Numbered from the stretch's first letter, positions 44,863 to 53,636 are shown. The stretch: DNA of 64,000 nt from Rhodomicrobium vannielii ATCC 17100 (GCF_000166055.1 NC_014664.1:3007501-3071500), one strand, 5' to 3'. Notes: generated from the sequence alone by a model not told the origin. Program-made: numbers and translations.

Positions 44863-45828
44863 TTACTCCTCGGCTTCGGTGACGTAATCGCTGCCATCGT
44901 GATCGATGACGCGCAGCAGCTCCTGCACTTGGCGGCCGGATTTGGTGGCGGCTGTCTTCGCAATGACAATGATGAGGTCGACGGCGGCTGCGATCGTCTT
45001 TTGCATCGGGGCCGCGGTGACTTCGCCGACGAGGTTTTCGAGGCGGATGAGGCCACCCTTGGCGTTATTGGCGTGAACGGTCGCGACGCCGCCCGGATGA
45101 CCCGTATTCCAGGCCTTCAACAGATCGAGGCATTCGCCGCCCCTCACTTCGCCGACAAGAATCCGGTCCGGCCGATAGCGCATGGTCGAGCGGAGAAGCC
45201 GCCGCAAATCGATGGTTTCGGTGGTGCGCTTGAACACGTGATTGGGCGCGGCGCATTGGATCTCGGGCGTGTCCTCGAGGATCAGCAAACGCTCGCCGGG
45301 AAGTTCGGCGCCGATCAGATGGATGACGGCGTTGACGAGCGTCGTCTTGCCAGAGCCGGTGCCGCCAACAATGAGGATGTTCTGATGACCGAGCGCTGCT
45401 GCCCGGATCAAGGCCCGCTGGCGCTGGCTCATGGTCCCGGCGCGCACATAATCGTCGAGGGTGAAGATGCGGGTGGCGCGTTTCCTGATACAAAAGCTCG
45501 GGGCTGCCACCACGGGCGGGATCAGCCCTTCGAAGCGGCTGCCGTCGAGCGGCAGCTCGCATTCAAGGATTGGGTTCTCGCGCGTGATGGTGGTCTTGTG
45601 AAGCGCCGCGATGGTTGCCATGGCGGCCTCGGCTTGATGCGGGGGTATCTCGCCAAGGCGCGCCATGGGGTGCCCAGTACGCTCGACCCAAAGGACACCA
45701 TCGGGGTTCAGCATGATCTCGATGACCTCCGCGTCTCGAAGACAGCCGAGAATCTGTTCGCCAAGCTCGCGTTCGAGCTTCTGGCCGACGCGGACAGCGT
45801 GTTCGGAAGCGGAACGATAAGGGGCCAT
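44863..45828 (-). CDS. trbB: TrbB (VirB11-like) ATPase
   Basis: 321 residues, first gene of the trb operon. Walker A VGGTGSGKTTLVNAVIHL, an Asp box (LLILEDTPEIQC), Walker B RPDRILVGEVRGGE and the His box GGVATVHANNA are all visible. It is the hexameric motor that switches the channel between pilus assembly and DNA transfer. A motif shared with the traG promoter region lies upstream at 45864-45881. Confidence 0.95.
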   Translation of the reverse strand: MAPYRSASEHAVRVGQKLERELGEQILGCLRDAEVIEIMLNPDGVLWVERTGHPMARLGEIPPHQAEAAMATIAALHKTTITRENPILECELPLDGSRFEGLIPPVVAAPSFCIRKRATRIFTLDDYVRAGTMSQRQRALIRAAALGHQNILIVGGTGSGKTTLVNAVIHLIGAELPGERLLILEDTPEIQCAAPNHVFKRTTETIDLRRLLRSTMRYRPDRILVGEVRGGECLDLLKAWNTGHPGGVATVHANNAKGGLIRLENLVGEVTAAPMQKTIAAAVDLIIVIAKTAATKSGRQVQELLRVIDHDGSDYVTEAEE

Positions 45829-45863
45829 GAACGCATCGGCTCGGATCGGCTTTGTTACGATGC

Positions 45864-45881
45864 GCTCGCTTATAGACGATC
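45864..45881. promoter_or_regulatory. Possible transfer-gene operator upstream of trbB
   Basis: GCTCGCTTATAGACGATC matches the palindrome in front of traG (49852-49869) at 14 of 18 positions, with TATAGAC(A/G)ATC conserved. It lies 36 bases upstream of the trbB start. I found no other gene in 45829-46372. Confidence 0.4.
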
Positions 45882-46295
45882 AAATCTGGATCGACAAACT
45901 TGCAAAACCCGGTGGTGGTTCTGCCGTCTTCGCGCTCTTCGTATTCATGGTCTTTATTGCTAAGGTTTTTAATAAAACAGCGCTCTGTATTTCGCCATCT
46001 TTCGAGTAACGATTCCAAGATATAGAATATTTAATCTAATAATGTTTGCTTTCAAATCGCTATATGTCTCTGCACTGAATTCGGATCTCGATGCCATCGT
46101 CAAACACGATGCCCCATACCCGGCAAGGACGGCTCAAATTTTATTGCATATCGGCGATGAACGACTTGCGATCATACGCCATTGCACACTGTGTCTTTGG
46201 CGCATCATAGATCGTTCAAACACTATCGCATGTTGATAAGCTGTCTCGCGGGGCGCTCTCGCCTTGTGCCATCAAAGCCATTTTCTGGGGCCGCT

Positions 46296-46312
46296 CTTGC
46301 CTCGTAGGCAAG
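46296..46312. promoter_or_regulatory. Operator-like inverted repeat upstream of the XRE gene
   Basis: CTTGCCT-CGT-AGGCAAG is a perfect 7-3-7 palindrome about 60 bases before the XRE start. A possible -10 box TATAGT lies at 46319-46324, so a bound repressor would cover the promoter. Confidence 0.5.
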
Positions 46313-46372
46313 ACCGCCTATAGTGCACATACGATAGAAGCCACTTGGCCCTTCGCGACGCCCGAGCCCCTA

Positions 46373-46678
46373 ATGCCCGATAAGAGCCTGTCCTCTGAAA
46401 CAAGCCCCGCCGAACCGCCTAAGCGGAAGCGGGCGTTACCGGTCCTCGCCAAGAAGAGGGCGCCAGACAGCCAGCCGGAACGGGAGATATTTGCGAGGAA
46501 TTTGCGCAAATCTCGCATCGATGCGGGCCTTAGCCAGCGCGAGCTCGCCGCGGTCACAGGCATCGCCCAGGCCCACATCTCCGAGCTGGAAAACGCGATG
46601 CACAATGTCTGCATCGACACCATGGTCAAGCTCGCTCAGGCCATGCGCAAGCCGCTGTTCCAGATGTTTCAGCCTTAG
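46373..46678 (+). CDS. XRE-family regulator upstream of the trb operon
   Basis: 101 residues. A basic N-terminal tail (PPKRKRALPVLAKKRAP) precedes a full helix-turn-helix (FARNLRKSRIDAGLSQRELAAVTGIAQAHISELENAMHNVCIDTMVKLAQAM). It is transcribed divergently from trbB across 545 bases and has its own palindrome upstream. Control of conjugation genes is the natural inference. Confidence 0.85.
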   Translation: MPDKSLSSETSPAEPPKRKRALPVLAKKRAPDSQPEREIFARNLRKSRIDAGLSQRELAAVTGIAQAHISELENAMHNVCIDTMVKLAQAMRKPLFQMFQP

Positions 46679-46735
46679 GCTGCTCCCATTAAGGTGTCCG
46701 GCATATCGCGCTGAAGACTTCCTGCCCTTGCGCAA

Positions 46736-46927
46736 TCAAGGCTTGCTTTCAATCAAGTGGTCCAGCTGCTCGATTTCGTTTCGGATTGCATCGCCGATGG
46801 CTTCCAGGCGCGAAGCCGTGCCGCTGTCTCCGCTGTTATGAAGAATAGCCTGGACATCGGCGACAAATTCGAAGGCTTCCTTCAGGTACCGCTTGGCGGT
46901 AATGAGCTGCTGCCGTGAGAGCTGCAA
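46736..46927 (-). CDS. Small helical protein
   Basis: 63 residues (LSRQQLITAKRYLKEAFEFVADVQAIL...ASRLEAIGDAIRNEIEQLDHLIE), wholly helical with hydrophobic spacing. It lies between two regulators on the opposite strand. No family recognised. Confidence 0.55.
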   Translation of the reverse strand: MQLSRQQLITAKRYLKEAFEFVADVQAILHNSGDSGTASRLEAIGDAIRNEIEQLDHLIESKP

Positions 46928-47024
46928 GACAGGCCTCCAATCGGTTACCGTCGCGAGCCAAGGCCGCTCCGATTGTGGATATCCGAGGAGCCTCGCATAC
47001 GCGAACTATAGCACTGTAACGATA

Positions 47025-47041
47025 CTGTAACATGGTTACAG
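47025..47041. promoter_or_regulatory. Operator-like palindrome upstream of the second XRE gene
   Basis: CTGTAAC-ATG-GTTACAG is a perfect 7-3-7 palindrome 55 bases before the start at 47096, with a further half-site CTGTAAC about ten bases earlier (47014-47020). The GTAAC core is the same as in the iteron-like region at 31103-31323. Confidence 0.5.
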
Positions 47042-47095
47042 CACTGGTATCTAGCTATCTTTGCGCTCCGCTGTTGGCGCTATTACTGTTTCCAC

Positions 47096-47323
47096 ATGAT
47101 AACAGCGACTCAGTGCAGAATGGCCCGAGCGGCCTTGGGGTGGGGCGTTCGCGACCTCGCAAAGAAGGCAGGCGTGAGCGTCACGACCATCACGCGGTTT
47201 GAAACCGAACAGTCGGAACCGATCAGAGCCACGCTTACCGTGGTTCAACAAACCTTCGAGGCGGCCGGGATCGAGTTCACGAATGGTGACGTGCCAGGCG
47301 TTCGCGTCCACAGGCGCAAATAA
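47096..47323 (+). CDS. Short XRE-family regulator
   Basis: 75 residues: helix-turn-helix ATQCRMARAALGWGVRDLAKKAGVSVTTITRFETEQSEP followed by LTVVQQTFEAAGIEFTNGDVPGVRV, a compact phage/ICE-type regulator. It shares MARAALGW with the regulator at 34144. It is convergent with traF and probably regulates transfer or itself through the palindrome upstream. Confidence 0.82.
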   Translation: MITATQCRMARAALGWGVRDLAKKAGVSVTTITRFETEQSEPIRATLTVVQQTFEAAGIEFTNGDVPGVRVHRRK

Positions 47324-47377
47324 AGCCGTTCGCGGAGAACGCGCGGGTCTGTAGGCCTTCGACATTTCTCCAATATT

Positions 47378-47929
47378 TTATAATTCGGGAGCGGCAGCCC
47401 AAAACCGCGTCGCCACCCCTTTGACAGCGGAAAGAGGCAGAGGCCCGAAGTATCGGCTGTCGAAACTTCGTTCGTGTCTGGAAACGAGGAAGACTTCACC
47501 TTTGCTGATGACGAGGGATCGCGCACAAAGCTTCGGAAGGGGCCGCCCCTCGCTGTCCGCAGAGGAAGCCAACGAATGAGGCAGAAGCCGGCCGTTTAAG
47601 CGCAAGCCCTCGCTTGTCTGTTCGACGACGTCACCCTCGAGCGCGGCAATGGGCTTCAACATGGGCTCGAGCCCGCCAGGACAAGAGCCCTCAGACAAAT
47701 AGCCCCGTGCTTTCGCCTCCAGGAAGACACCGGTTGGCGGCGGACACACGCTGACGATCTGGCCCCGCTCCAGCGGGCCATTGACCGGCCGGACCCGCCA
47801 AACCCCAACCGGAACCGATGGGGTTTCGTTGAAGCGATAGCCCAAATGATCCGCGGCAGCGACGAGCGCCGAAGCAATTGCGGCCAGCATCCAGGCCGCG
47901 AGGCCTATTCTCCGGTTTTCGGATCCCAT
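47378..47929 (-). CDS. traF: TraF-type conjugative signal peptidase
   Basis: 183 residues. It has one N-terminal membrane helix (IGLAAWMLAAIASALVAAA), then NETPSVPVGVWRV with the catalytic Ser, and MLKPIAALEGDVVEQTSEGLRLNGRLLP with the catalytic Lys region of the S26 TraF group, ending FDSRYFGPLPLSAVKG. It would process and cyclise the TrbC pilin. Its start overlaps the traG stop by 25 bases. Confidence 0.9.
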   Translation of the reverse strand: MGSENRRIGLAAWMLAAIASALVAAADHLGYRFNETPSVPVGVWRVRPVNGPLERGQIVSVCPPPTGVFLEAKARGYLSEGSCPGGLEPMLKPIAALEGDVVEQTSEGLRLNGRLLPHSLASSADSEGRPLPKLCARSLVISKGEVFLVSRHERSFDSRYFGPLPLSAVKGVATRFWAAAPEL

Positions 47930-49851
47930 TGGAAGGCCAGTATCTGGCTGCGGTGAAGGCTATCGGTGGCAGGAACAGGCAACTTCGCCCGCTCGCTGAA
48001 CACGGGATCGCGAAAATAAAGGCTTTGCGTGCCGAAAATCGGTGCGTGGCCCGCAACAAAGATGAGCATGTCGCCGGGCTCGATGATGAGGTCGCCAGAA
48101 TCCTTCAACGGCGATTTCAAGCGCATGATCTCATCGGCGGTGAGAAGCGGCCGGCTGACCTGGTGATAGGTCTTCGAAACCTGCGTCAAGACCGCGCCGA
48201 AGCGCCGTCCGCTCGTCGTGATGTCCTCCTTCACGATGGTGGCAGTGCCGACCATGCGCGACAGCCATTCGGCGGTCTCGACCCTGTTCGGCGCATAGGC
48301 GATCCGCACATGGCAATTGGACGTAATGCTTTCGTCCTTGCCATAGGCGCCCCAGAGCTGGGACATGTCCTGCATGATAAGATAGGCCTTGATGCCGTAG
48401 CCCGCGATATAGGCGAGCGCCTCCTGAAACACTTCGAGCTTCCCGTAGGAGGGAAACTCATCGAGCATGAGAAGCAGCCGGTGCTTGTGCGGCGCCTGGG
48501 GGCGGCCGTCGACGAAGGTGATTTCCGGGCGCAACAGCACGCGCACAAGCTGATTGATGATGAGCCGCATCAAGGGCCGCATGCGGTCCTTGTCTTCGGC
48601 GCGGACCACGAGATAGAGCGTGACGGGGCGGTCGTGGTTCATCAGATCGCCCACCTTGAAGTCGGAGCGCGCCACGTTCCTGGCGACGAGCGGATCGCGA
48701 TAGAGCGACAGGAACGACATCGCCGTCGAGAGCACGGAGCCCCGCTCGTCGTCCGGCCGGTTCAGCATGTCGCGCGCAGCACTCGCGATGGTGGAATGGG
48801 TTTTCTCGCCCTCGCCCCAGCTGTTGGCGATCATCTCGAAATAGAGGCTCTCGATGCGCTGGTCTGGATCGGACAGCGCGCCGGCCACATCGGGGAGCGA
48901 GCCAACCTTGCCTTCGGCGCGCTTTTTATAGAGAACGTGGAGGACCGCGCCGGTCAGAAAGGCGTGGCTCGTCTTTGCCCAATGATCGACGAGGCCTTTG
49001 CCTTCCGGGTCGACGAGGATGGTCACGAGGTTCTGGACATCGCCAACCTCGTGAAGGCTGCCCAGCCTGATCTCTTCGAGCGGGTTGAAGCTGACGCTGC
49101 CCGAGGAAGCGCCCGGATCAAACTTCATGACGGCATTGCCTGCCTCTTTTTTCCGCCAGGCCGCCGTCAAATTCCAGAGTTCGGCTTTCTGATCGTTGAC
49201 GACGACGCTATGGGGCCAGGAGAGAAGCGTCGGCACGACAAGCCCGACGCCTTTGCCCGATCGCGTCGGTGCAATGGCGGCGACATGCTCCGGGCCGTTG
49301 TGGCGCAGGTAACGAAGCCGTTTGCGTTCATCGCGCCAGCCGCCGACATAAACGCCTTCGCCGCGCCGTCCCTTCTTTGGCAAAAGCCCTGTCGCCTCGA
49401 TTTCAGCCTGGCTCGCCCAATGAGCGGTCCCGTGAATGCCTTCGTGCCGTTCCGCGTTCCGCCCGCTTGCCGCGAGCAGGCCGAACAGGCCGCAAGAAAG
49501 CGCAAGCGCCATGCCTGCCGAGACGGTTCGGAACACGCTGTGGGTCTGGCCGCCGAACTTCTGCTGCCAGATCAGCCACTCCCAGGGTGGATAGAGAGGA
49601 CCGATGAGAGGCGCGCCAAGAGCGGGATGATGGGCGAACCGTGAAGCGACATACTGCGTCGCTACGCCGTTAAGGACGATGAGGCCGATCAGGACGGCGA
49701 TCGCGAGCGCTTTTCTGTCAGGCTTCGGACGCTCCGCCCCGATCATCGCCATTCCCGTTCGTTGCCTGATCAAATCGGACAGCGTGAGCGAGCCTGCCTT
49801 CCCGCTGGCTTTCAAGTGTCGTCCTCTCGCCGCAAGCCAGAATAACGGCAT
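47905..49851 (-). CDS. traG: TraG (VirD4-like) coupling protein
   Basis: 648 residues from 49851, but the Met of MAMIGAERPK (49752) is an alternative start and gives the more usual N-terminus. Two membrane helices (ALAIAVLIGLIVLNGVATQYVA and TVSAGMALALSCGLFGLLAAS) precede Walker A APTRSGKGVGLVVPTLL and Walker B LLMLDEFPSYGKL. The conserved YGIKAYLIMQDMSQLWGAYG follows. It links the relaxase-DNA complex to the Trb channel. A palindrome abuts the first possible start. Confidence 0.94.
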   Translation of the reverse strand: MPLFWLAARGRHLKASGKAGSLTLSDLIRQRTGMAMIGAERPKPDRKALAIAVLIGLIVLNGVATQYVASRFAHHPALGAPLIGPLYPPWEWLIWQQKFGGQTHSVFRTVSAGMALALSCGLFGLLAASGRNAERHEGIHGTAHWASQAEIEATGLLPKKGRRGEGVYVGGWRDERKRLRYLRHNGPEHVAAIAPTRSGKGVGLVVPTLLSWPHSVVVNDQKAELWNLTAAWRKKEAGNAVMKFDPGASSGSVSFNPLEEIRLGSLHEVGDVQNLVTILVDPEGKGLVDHWAKTSHAFLTGAVLHVLYKKRAEGKVGSLPDVAGALSDPDQRIESLYFEMIANSWGEGEKTHSTIASAARDMLNRPDDERGSVLSTAMSFLSLYRDPLVARNVARSDFKVGDLMNHDRPVTLYLVVRAEDKDRMRPLMRLIINQLVRVLLRPEITFVDGRPQAPHKHRLLLMLDEFPSYGKLEVFQEALAYIAGYGIKAYLIMQDMSQLWGAYGKDESITSNCHVRIAYAPNRVETAEWLSRMVGTATIVKEDITTSGRRFGAVLTQVSKTYHQVSRPLLTADEIMRLKSPLKDSGDLIIEPGDMLIFVAGHAPIFGTQSLYFRDPVFSERAKLPVPATDSLHRSQILAFQWDPKTGE

Positions 49852-49869
49852 GATCGTCTATAGACAATC
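49852..49869. promoter_or_regulatory. Palindromic operator candidate in front of traG
   Basis: GATCGTCTATAGACAATC is an 18-bp near-perfect palindrome centred on GTCTATAGAC, directly upstream of the first possible traG start and 20 bases after the relaxase stop. A 14-of-18 match lies before trbB (45864), and a half-match (TCGTCTATGG) lies just before the gene starting at 52121. Confidence 0.5.
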
Positions 49870-49888
49870 GCTTTATCTAACGCCTGCG

Positions 49889-51520
49889 CTATGGACGCGA
49901 GAGGCGAGGACGCGGCGTGTTCTTCATCATGAGCCGCTGCCGTTCGGCCTCCATGGCGGGATCGCTGAACGTGATGGCAAGTGAAAGCGCTGCTGCGGCC
50001 TCGACCGCTTGTCTCTTGAAGGCGCCTGTTCCTTCGACCGCCAGGGCCTGGCCGCGAAAACGCTGCGCACCAAGCGTCAGCGCGATGATGGTGGCCTGGT
50101 AGGAGGCTTTTTCGATGCGGATGCGCAGCTTATCGTCGGTGACCGCGCCTCCGTCGGCGAGGCGATAGACAAGTTCGCCGTTGCGCTGGCAGACGGGGTT
50201 CAAGTCCTGCAAGATGACGGTTCTTGCGGCCTCCGCATCCTTGGCTGTGAGTAAGGCAGCCGCGGTCTTGGCACCGGGTGCGGCGCTCGCGCGAAGAGCA
50301 CGCAGCGCTTTCTGGTCGCCCCCCTTTGCGCGCGCCTGCAAATAGGACACCCAGGTGAAGAAGTACGCCTCCTCGATTGCCGCCTCGCGCTCGCGCCGGG
50401 TGTCGGCCAGCGCGGCAAGCGCGCGCGATCGCATCAGGCGAAGCTCCGCCCGTCTCGCTTTTTTACCCAGGCGTGTCAGGCCTGAGCGGCTGACTTCGAA
50501 CCTTCGTTTTGCAAAAGCCGCGTAAGCCTCGTTTCGGGCTGCGGCGCTCACCTCGCGGGATTTATGCCGGGCTTCGAGGCCTTGCTGGCGCTGGCGCACA
50601 TAATCCACATAGAGCGATGCGGTGTTGAGAGGGTACAGCGGCGCGCGACCATACCCATCCTGGACGATTGCCGGTTCAGCGAGGCCAGGCTGAAAGGCGC
50701 CAAGACGCGATGTAAGCTCTTTCATGGAAAAGGCGCGGTTCACGGTGGACGCCTTGACGGCAAGCCTGCTCTTGGCGTCGGCGATGACAAGGCCCGCGCC
50801 GCGGCGCTTCAGGATGAGGCCGTCACGCGCCATGATCGCGTGGATATCGCGCCAATCGGCCTTTTCGCCAAGCGCCGCCAGAAGCGGAGCTTCGATCTTG
50901 TCTTTCACGAAGGACAGGAAAGAGGCTTCAGCCGCATGGGCTTCAAGATCGGCTGCCCGTCCCTTTGGCCGTTTTCGCTTGGAGTTCCCATGATTGGTTT
51001 GGGCAAGCCCATGCTTGAGTTCGAGGCTCACGCAGGCCGCCATCAGCTTGCGCTTGTCGTAATAGGGCTCGACACAGCGAAGCCTTTCCGGATCTATTTT
51101 GTTGATGGCGATGTGGAGATGGAGATGCGCCCGGTCGAGATGGAGCGCCGAGATGCGCTGATGGCGTCCCAGCCCGACCGCTGCGCAAAGCTCGTTTTCA
51201 ATATCTTCAAGCTGCGCAGGCGTCGGTGTCTCGCCGGGCTCGAACGACACCACGAGATGGTAAGTGCGATCCGATCGGCTGCGCTTGTTGAGCGCCTGGG
51301 TGACGAGGATTTCCTTGATTGCAAGATCGGGAGCCTCCGACATGCAGTTCGTGACCCGGACGATCCCAACCCGCCCAGCGCCCTCTTGTCCATCGAGAAT
51401 ATAGCTGAAGGTGCGCGTCGTGAGCGTCTCGCTCGGCGTCTGACCGTCGCCAAGGATATAGGCGCCGAGCCGACCGAAATTTGAGGCGGCTTTAGGCCTC
51501 AGGATTCGTTTCGCGATCAT
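49889..51520 (-). CDS. TraI/MobA-type conjugative relaxase (MOBP)
   Basis: 543 residues. The N-terminal relaxase domain has a Tyr in LGAYILGD near residue 21 and the three-His metal site in RAHLHLHIAINKI (about 150-162). RTYHLVVSFEPGETPT is also typical of the P group. The long C-terminal part is helical and basic and ends in a region (LRIRIEKASYQATIIALTLGAQRFRGQALAVEGTGAFKRQAVEAA) like the LPD7-type domain of large relaxases. It nicks oriT and leads the DNA into the channel. oriT should be close; I could not recognise it. Confidence 0.9.
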   Translation of the reverse strand: MIAKRILRPKAASNFGRLGAYILGDGQTPSETLTTRTFSYILDGQEGAGRVGIVRVTNCMSEAPDLAIKEILVTQALNKRSRSDRTYHLVVSFEPGETPTPAQLEDIENELCAAVGLGRHQRISALHLDRAHLHLHIAINKIDPERLRCVEPYYDKRKLMAACVSLELKHGLAQTNHGNSKRKRPKGRAADLEAHAAEASFLSFVKDKIEAPLLAALGEKADWRDIHAIMARDGLILKRRGAGLVIADAKSRLAVKASTVNRAFSMKELTSRLGAFQPGLAEPAIVQDGYGRAPLYPLNTASLYVDYVRQRQQGLEARHKSREVSAAARNEAYAAFAKRRFEVSRSGLTRLGKKARRAELRLMRSRALAALADTRREREAAIEEAYFFTWVSYLQARAKGGDQKALRALRASAAPGAKTAAALLTAKDAEAARTVILQDLNPVCQRNGELVYRLADGGAVTDDKLRIRIEKASYQATIIALTLGAQRFRGQALAVEGTGAFKRQAVEAAAALSLAITFSDPAMEAERQRLMMKNTPRPRLSRP

Positions 51521-51554
51521 CGCTTAACGCCCCTTTGCGGCTTGCTCGAAGGAG

Positions 51555-52121
51555 CTATCCACTGAGCCTGCGGCCGCGATCCCAGCAGCCTTGCCGCTCC
51601 ACGTACCGTATCGGGGATTCACAGGCTGCGCCGATCGCGCCGATGATCATGAAGGGGGCAAGAAACGCGCCCAGCAAGAGCTGAACGAGCGTGGCCACGA
51701 CGCCGTAAAAGACATTGGTCAGCCGGATGTTGACGACGAAAGCGAACAGGAGACCGACCCCGCCCAAGCCCAACAGCGCAAGGCCGTTCGACAGGTTTTC
51801 GTGCTTCGCAAGGGCATCGCTATAAGAGAGGACGCCCTCCCAAAAGATGATGGCGGCGATGCCGACGCCAGCAAAGGCAGGCAGCGTCAGCAACTCGACG
51901 CCAAACCGCTTAACGCAAGACGCGTTGTAGTGCGTGCAAAAGACGATGATCACCCCAAAGGCGCAGACTGCCATCGCGGCATAGGCGGTGATCTTCAACA
52001 CAAGCATGGCGCCTCCCAGCCGGCTACCCGGCGCGTCTCCGGTTCCAACGACGATCCTGTTGATGGCGCGGATCGCTCCCGCAAGTTTGCTCGCATATAC
52101 GCTATCATAGCTGAAATGCAC
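51555..52121 (-). CDS. Membrane protein upstream of the relaxase
   Basis: 188 residues from a GTG start, with four hydrophobic helices (LVLKITAYAAMAVCAFGVIIVF, LTLPAFAGVGIAAIIFWEGVL, LALLGLGGVGLLFAFVVNI, LVQLLLGAFLAPFMIIGAIGAAC). It precedes the relaxase gene by 34 bases in the same direction. I recognise no family. A role in conjugation or surface exclusion is possible from position only. Confidence 0.65.
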   Translation of the reverse strand: MHFSYDSVYASKLAGAIRAINRIVVGTGDAPGSRLGGAMLVLKITAYAAMAVCAFGVIIVFCTHYNASCVKRFGVELLTLPAFAGVGIAAIIFWEGVLSYSDALAKHENLSNGLALLGLGGVGLLFAFVVNIRLTNVFYGVVATLVQLLLGAFLAPFMIIGAIGAACESPIRYVERQGCWDRGRRLSG

Positions 52122-52223
52122 GGGTCGTCTATGGCGCCCTATTGCTCGCCCTTCTTGGGTTAGCCGCAGGCCGGATATACGATTGTACCTCTACCATTGA
52201 AAGACACTGCTTGTGGAGAAACC

Positions 52224-52496
52224 ATGGCCCGCAAGCCCAGCAAAGCGGCCATCGCCGCAGCCGCTCTGAAAGAAGCCCGGTCCTTTATCGCGGCCCGCAA
52301 TCGCGCCCGCACGAGAGCGGAGGCACCAGGCGGCGGAGACCCGTTCTTCCGCAATTACGAAATCGCACAAGGCCATTTGGCGCGCCTGAGTGACCTCATC
52401 GGCGAGAAGCGAGCGGGCGATCTCATCCGGGCCGAGGAGCAAAAGGGCTTCCGCTATGTCTTCGAGAGCAAGAAGCCGCCGCAGCGAAAGCGCTAA
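52224..52496 (+). CDS. Small basic protein
   Basis: 90 residues from ATG 52224 after GGAG; an earlier Met at 52197 lacks a good site. It is Ala/Arg rich (KPSKAAIAAAALKEARSFIAARNRARTRAEAPGGGDP) with a hydrophobic helical end. It is divergent from the membrane protein gene. A DNA-binding accessory role in transfer is conceivable. Family unknown. Confidence 0.6.
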   Translation: MARKPSKAAIAAAALKEARSFIAARNRARTRAEAPGGGDPFFRNYEIAQGHLARLSDLIGEKRAGDLIRAEEQKGFRYVFESKKPPQRKR

Positions 52497-52571
52497 GGGC
52501 CTCCGCAGGCTCATTCGGGAAGTTCGACGTGCTGGCGTCTTAACCTCTGTAATGATAGTATATGAACAATC

Positions 52572-52871
52572 ATGTATGCGCTGGGGCGTCCCATGCCGGC
52601 TTCCGACCACACGAAGCCTTCCATCATCTGGAAAGGACTGGATAGCGGGGGATATTTCCGGGGCGTGTTCCGTGATGGCGAGCAGCTTCTCCCCATCAGC
52701 ATCGCTGTTCCAGGAGAGGGCGATCCGCCCCATGCGGGGCCGCTCTTTCAGGTTTTCATTCGAGGCGAGAAGGCGGGCAGCATGCCGAACTTGAAGGGCG
52801 CTCAGGCGCTTGCCGAGCTTCATGTGCTCGGTTTTCCGCGATCGCGAAAGTTGCCTGGCCATCGCCGGTAA
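52572..52871 (+). CDS. Small unknown protein, paralogue of the next gene
   Basis: 99 residues (92 if started at the second Met). The core I-I-W-K-G-L-D-S-G-G-Y-F, PISIAVPGEGDPP, VFIRGEKAGSMPNLKGAQAL aligns with the following gene. Beta-rich with no known domain. Confidence 0.6.
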   Translation: MYALGRPMPASDHTKPSIIWKGLDSGGYFRGVFRDGEQLLPISIAVPGEGDPPHAGPLFQVFIRGEKAGSMPNLKGAQALAELHVLGFPRSRKLPGHRR

Positions 52872-52932
52872 CGCTGCGCAGGCGGCAACGGCATCGGGCG
52901 AGCATGGACCGAAAAGAGGGAGATGAAGAAAC

Positions 52933-53259
52933 ATGGACAGGACATTCGTCTGGCGAGGCATTGATGGTGCTGGTTTTCTCTACGGCACCTGCAGTGAAGG
53001 CAGCCGCCGCTTTCGGCTCGATATTGCCCTTCCCGGCCGTGGCGGAAATCCCAAAGGCACCGATCACAGGATCTATGTCGATGGCAACGAAGTCGGCAAG
53101 GCATCCTCGATCGAAGGCGCGCAGAAGTTCTTGTCGAACTTCTTCGACAAGGGATTGCATGAGCATCTCGGCCGCGACGAGCCCCGCAAGCGCCGGTCAC
53201 TCGCCGACACGCTCAAGGCTGCCGCCGGGCTCACCGGCGGCAAGAGCCGGGGCCGATGA
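52933..53259 (+). CDS. Small unknown protein, paralogue of the previous gene
   Basis: 108 residues. FVWRGIDGAGFLYGTCSEGSRRFRLDIALPGRGGNPKGTDHRIYVDGNEVGKASSIEGAQKFL, described by its shared positions W(K/R)G(L/I)D-xxG(Y/F), D/S-IA-x-PGxG, G-N/E-xxGxxxxxxGAQ, matches its upstream neighbour. The C-terminal tail is basic. A tandem duplication inside the ICE. Confidence 0.65.
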   Translation: MDRTFVWRGIDGAGFLYGTCSEGSRRFRLDIALPGRGGNPKGTDHRIYVDGNEVGKASSIEGAQKFLSNFFDKGLHEHLGRDEPRKRRSLADTLKAAAGLTGGKSRGR

Positions 53260-53352
53260 GCAATGCGTGCGAGATCGCCAGGCTGCCGAGGCGCTGCCAC
53301 GATCGAGGCCGTGCCGAAGTCCGATAGTTGAGGCCCTGAACAGAAAGCCCCC

Positions 53353-53571
53353 ATGTCACAAGAGCGCGTTGTCTATCTGCCCGAGTTTGTCGTCGAAGAG
53401 CATCTCGGCCGCAGACTGCCGGAAGCCATCGGGCAGGAGTTCGACTATAACGGCCACCGCTACCGCGTCCGCCAGCGTGACCCGCTGCGCCCGGAAGCGG
53501 AGATCCCGTGCGAACTCATCGAACAGCCTAGCGAAAGGAAGATGGCACGCTCGAAGTCGCGCCGGCGCTGA
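53353..53571 (+). CDS. Small unknown protein
   Basis: 72 residues (VVYLPEFVVEEHLGRRLPEAIGQEFDYNGHRYRVRQRDPLRPEAEIPCELIEQ) with a very basic tail MARSKSRRR. It follows the tandem pair in the same direction and may share its transcript. No family recognised. Confidence 0.55.
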   Translation: MSQERVVYLPEFVVEEHLGRRLPEAIGQEFDYNGHRYRVRQRDPLRPEAEIPCELIEQPSERKMARSKSRRR

Positions 53572-53609
53572 ACACTTCGGAAACCAAAGCCCGGGGCGCA
53601 CAGCTTGAT

Positions 53610-53636
53610 TCAGGGTTCCTGCCGGGCAGGAACCCT
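53610..53636. terminator. Strong perfect hairpin after the small-gene run
   Basis: CAGGGTTCCTGCC (53610-53622) and GGCAGGAACCCTG (53624-53636) are perfect 13-bp arms around a single base. It lies about 40 bases after the last small gene and could end that transcript, but no T-run follows. I see no gene in the rest of 53572-53910. Confidence 0.5.
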
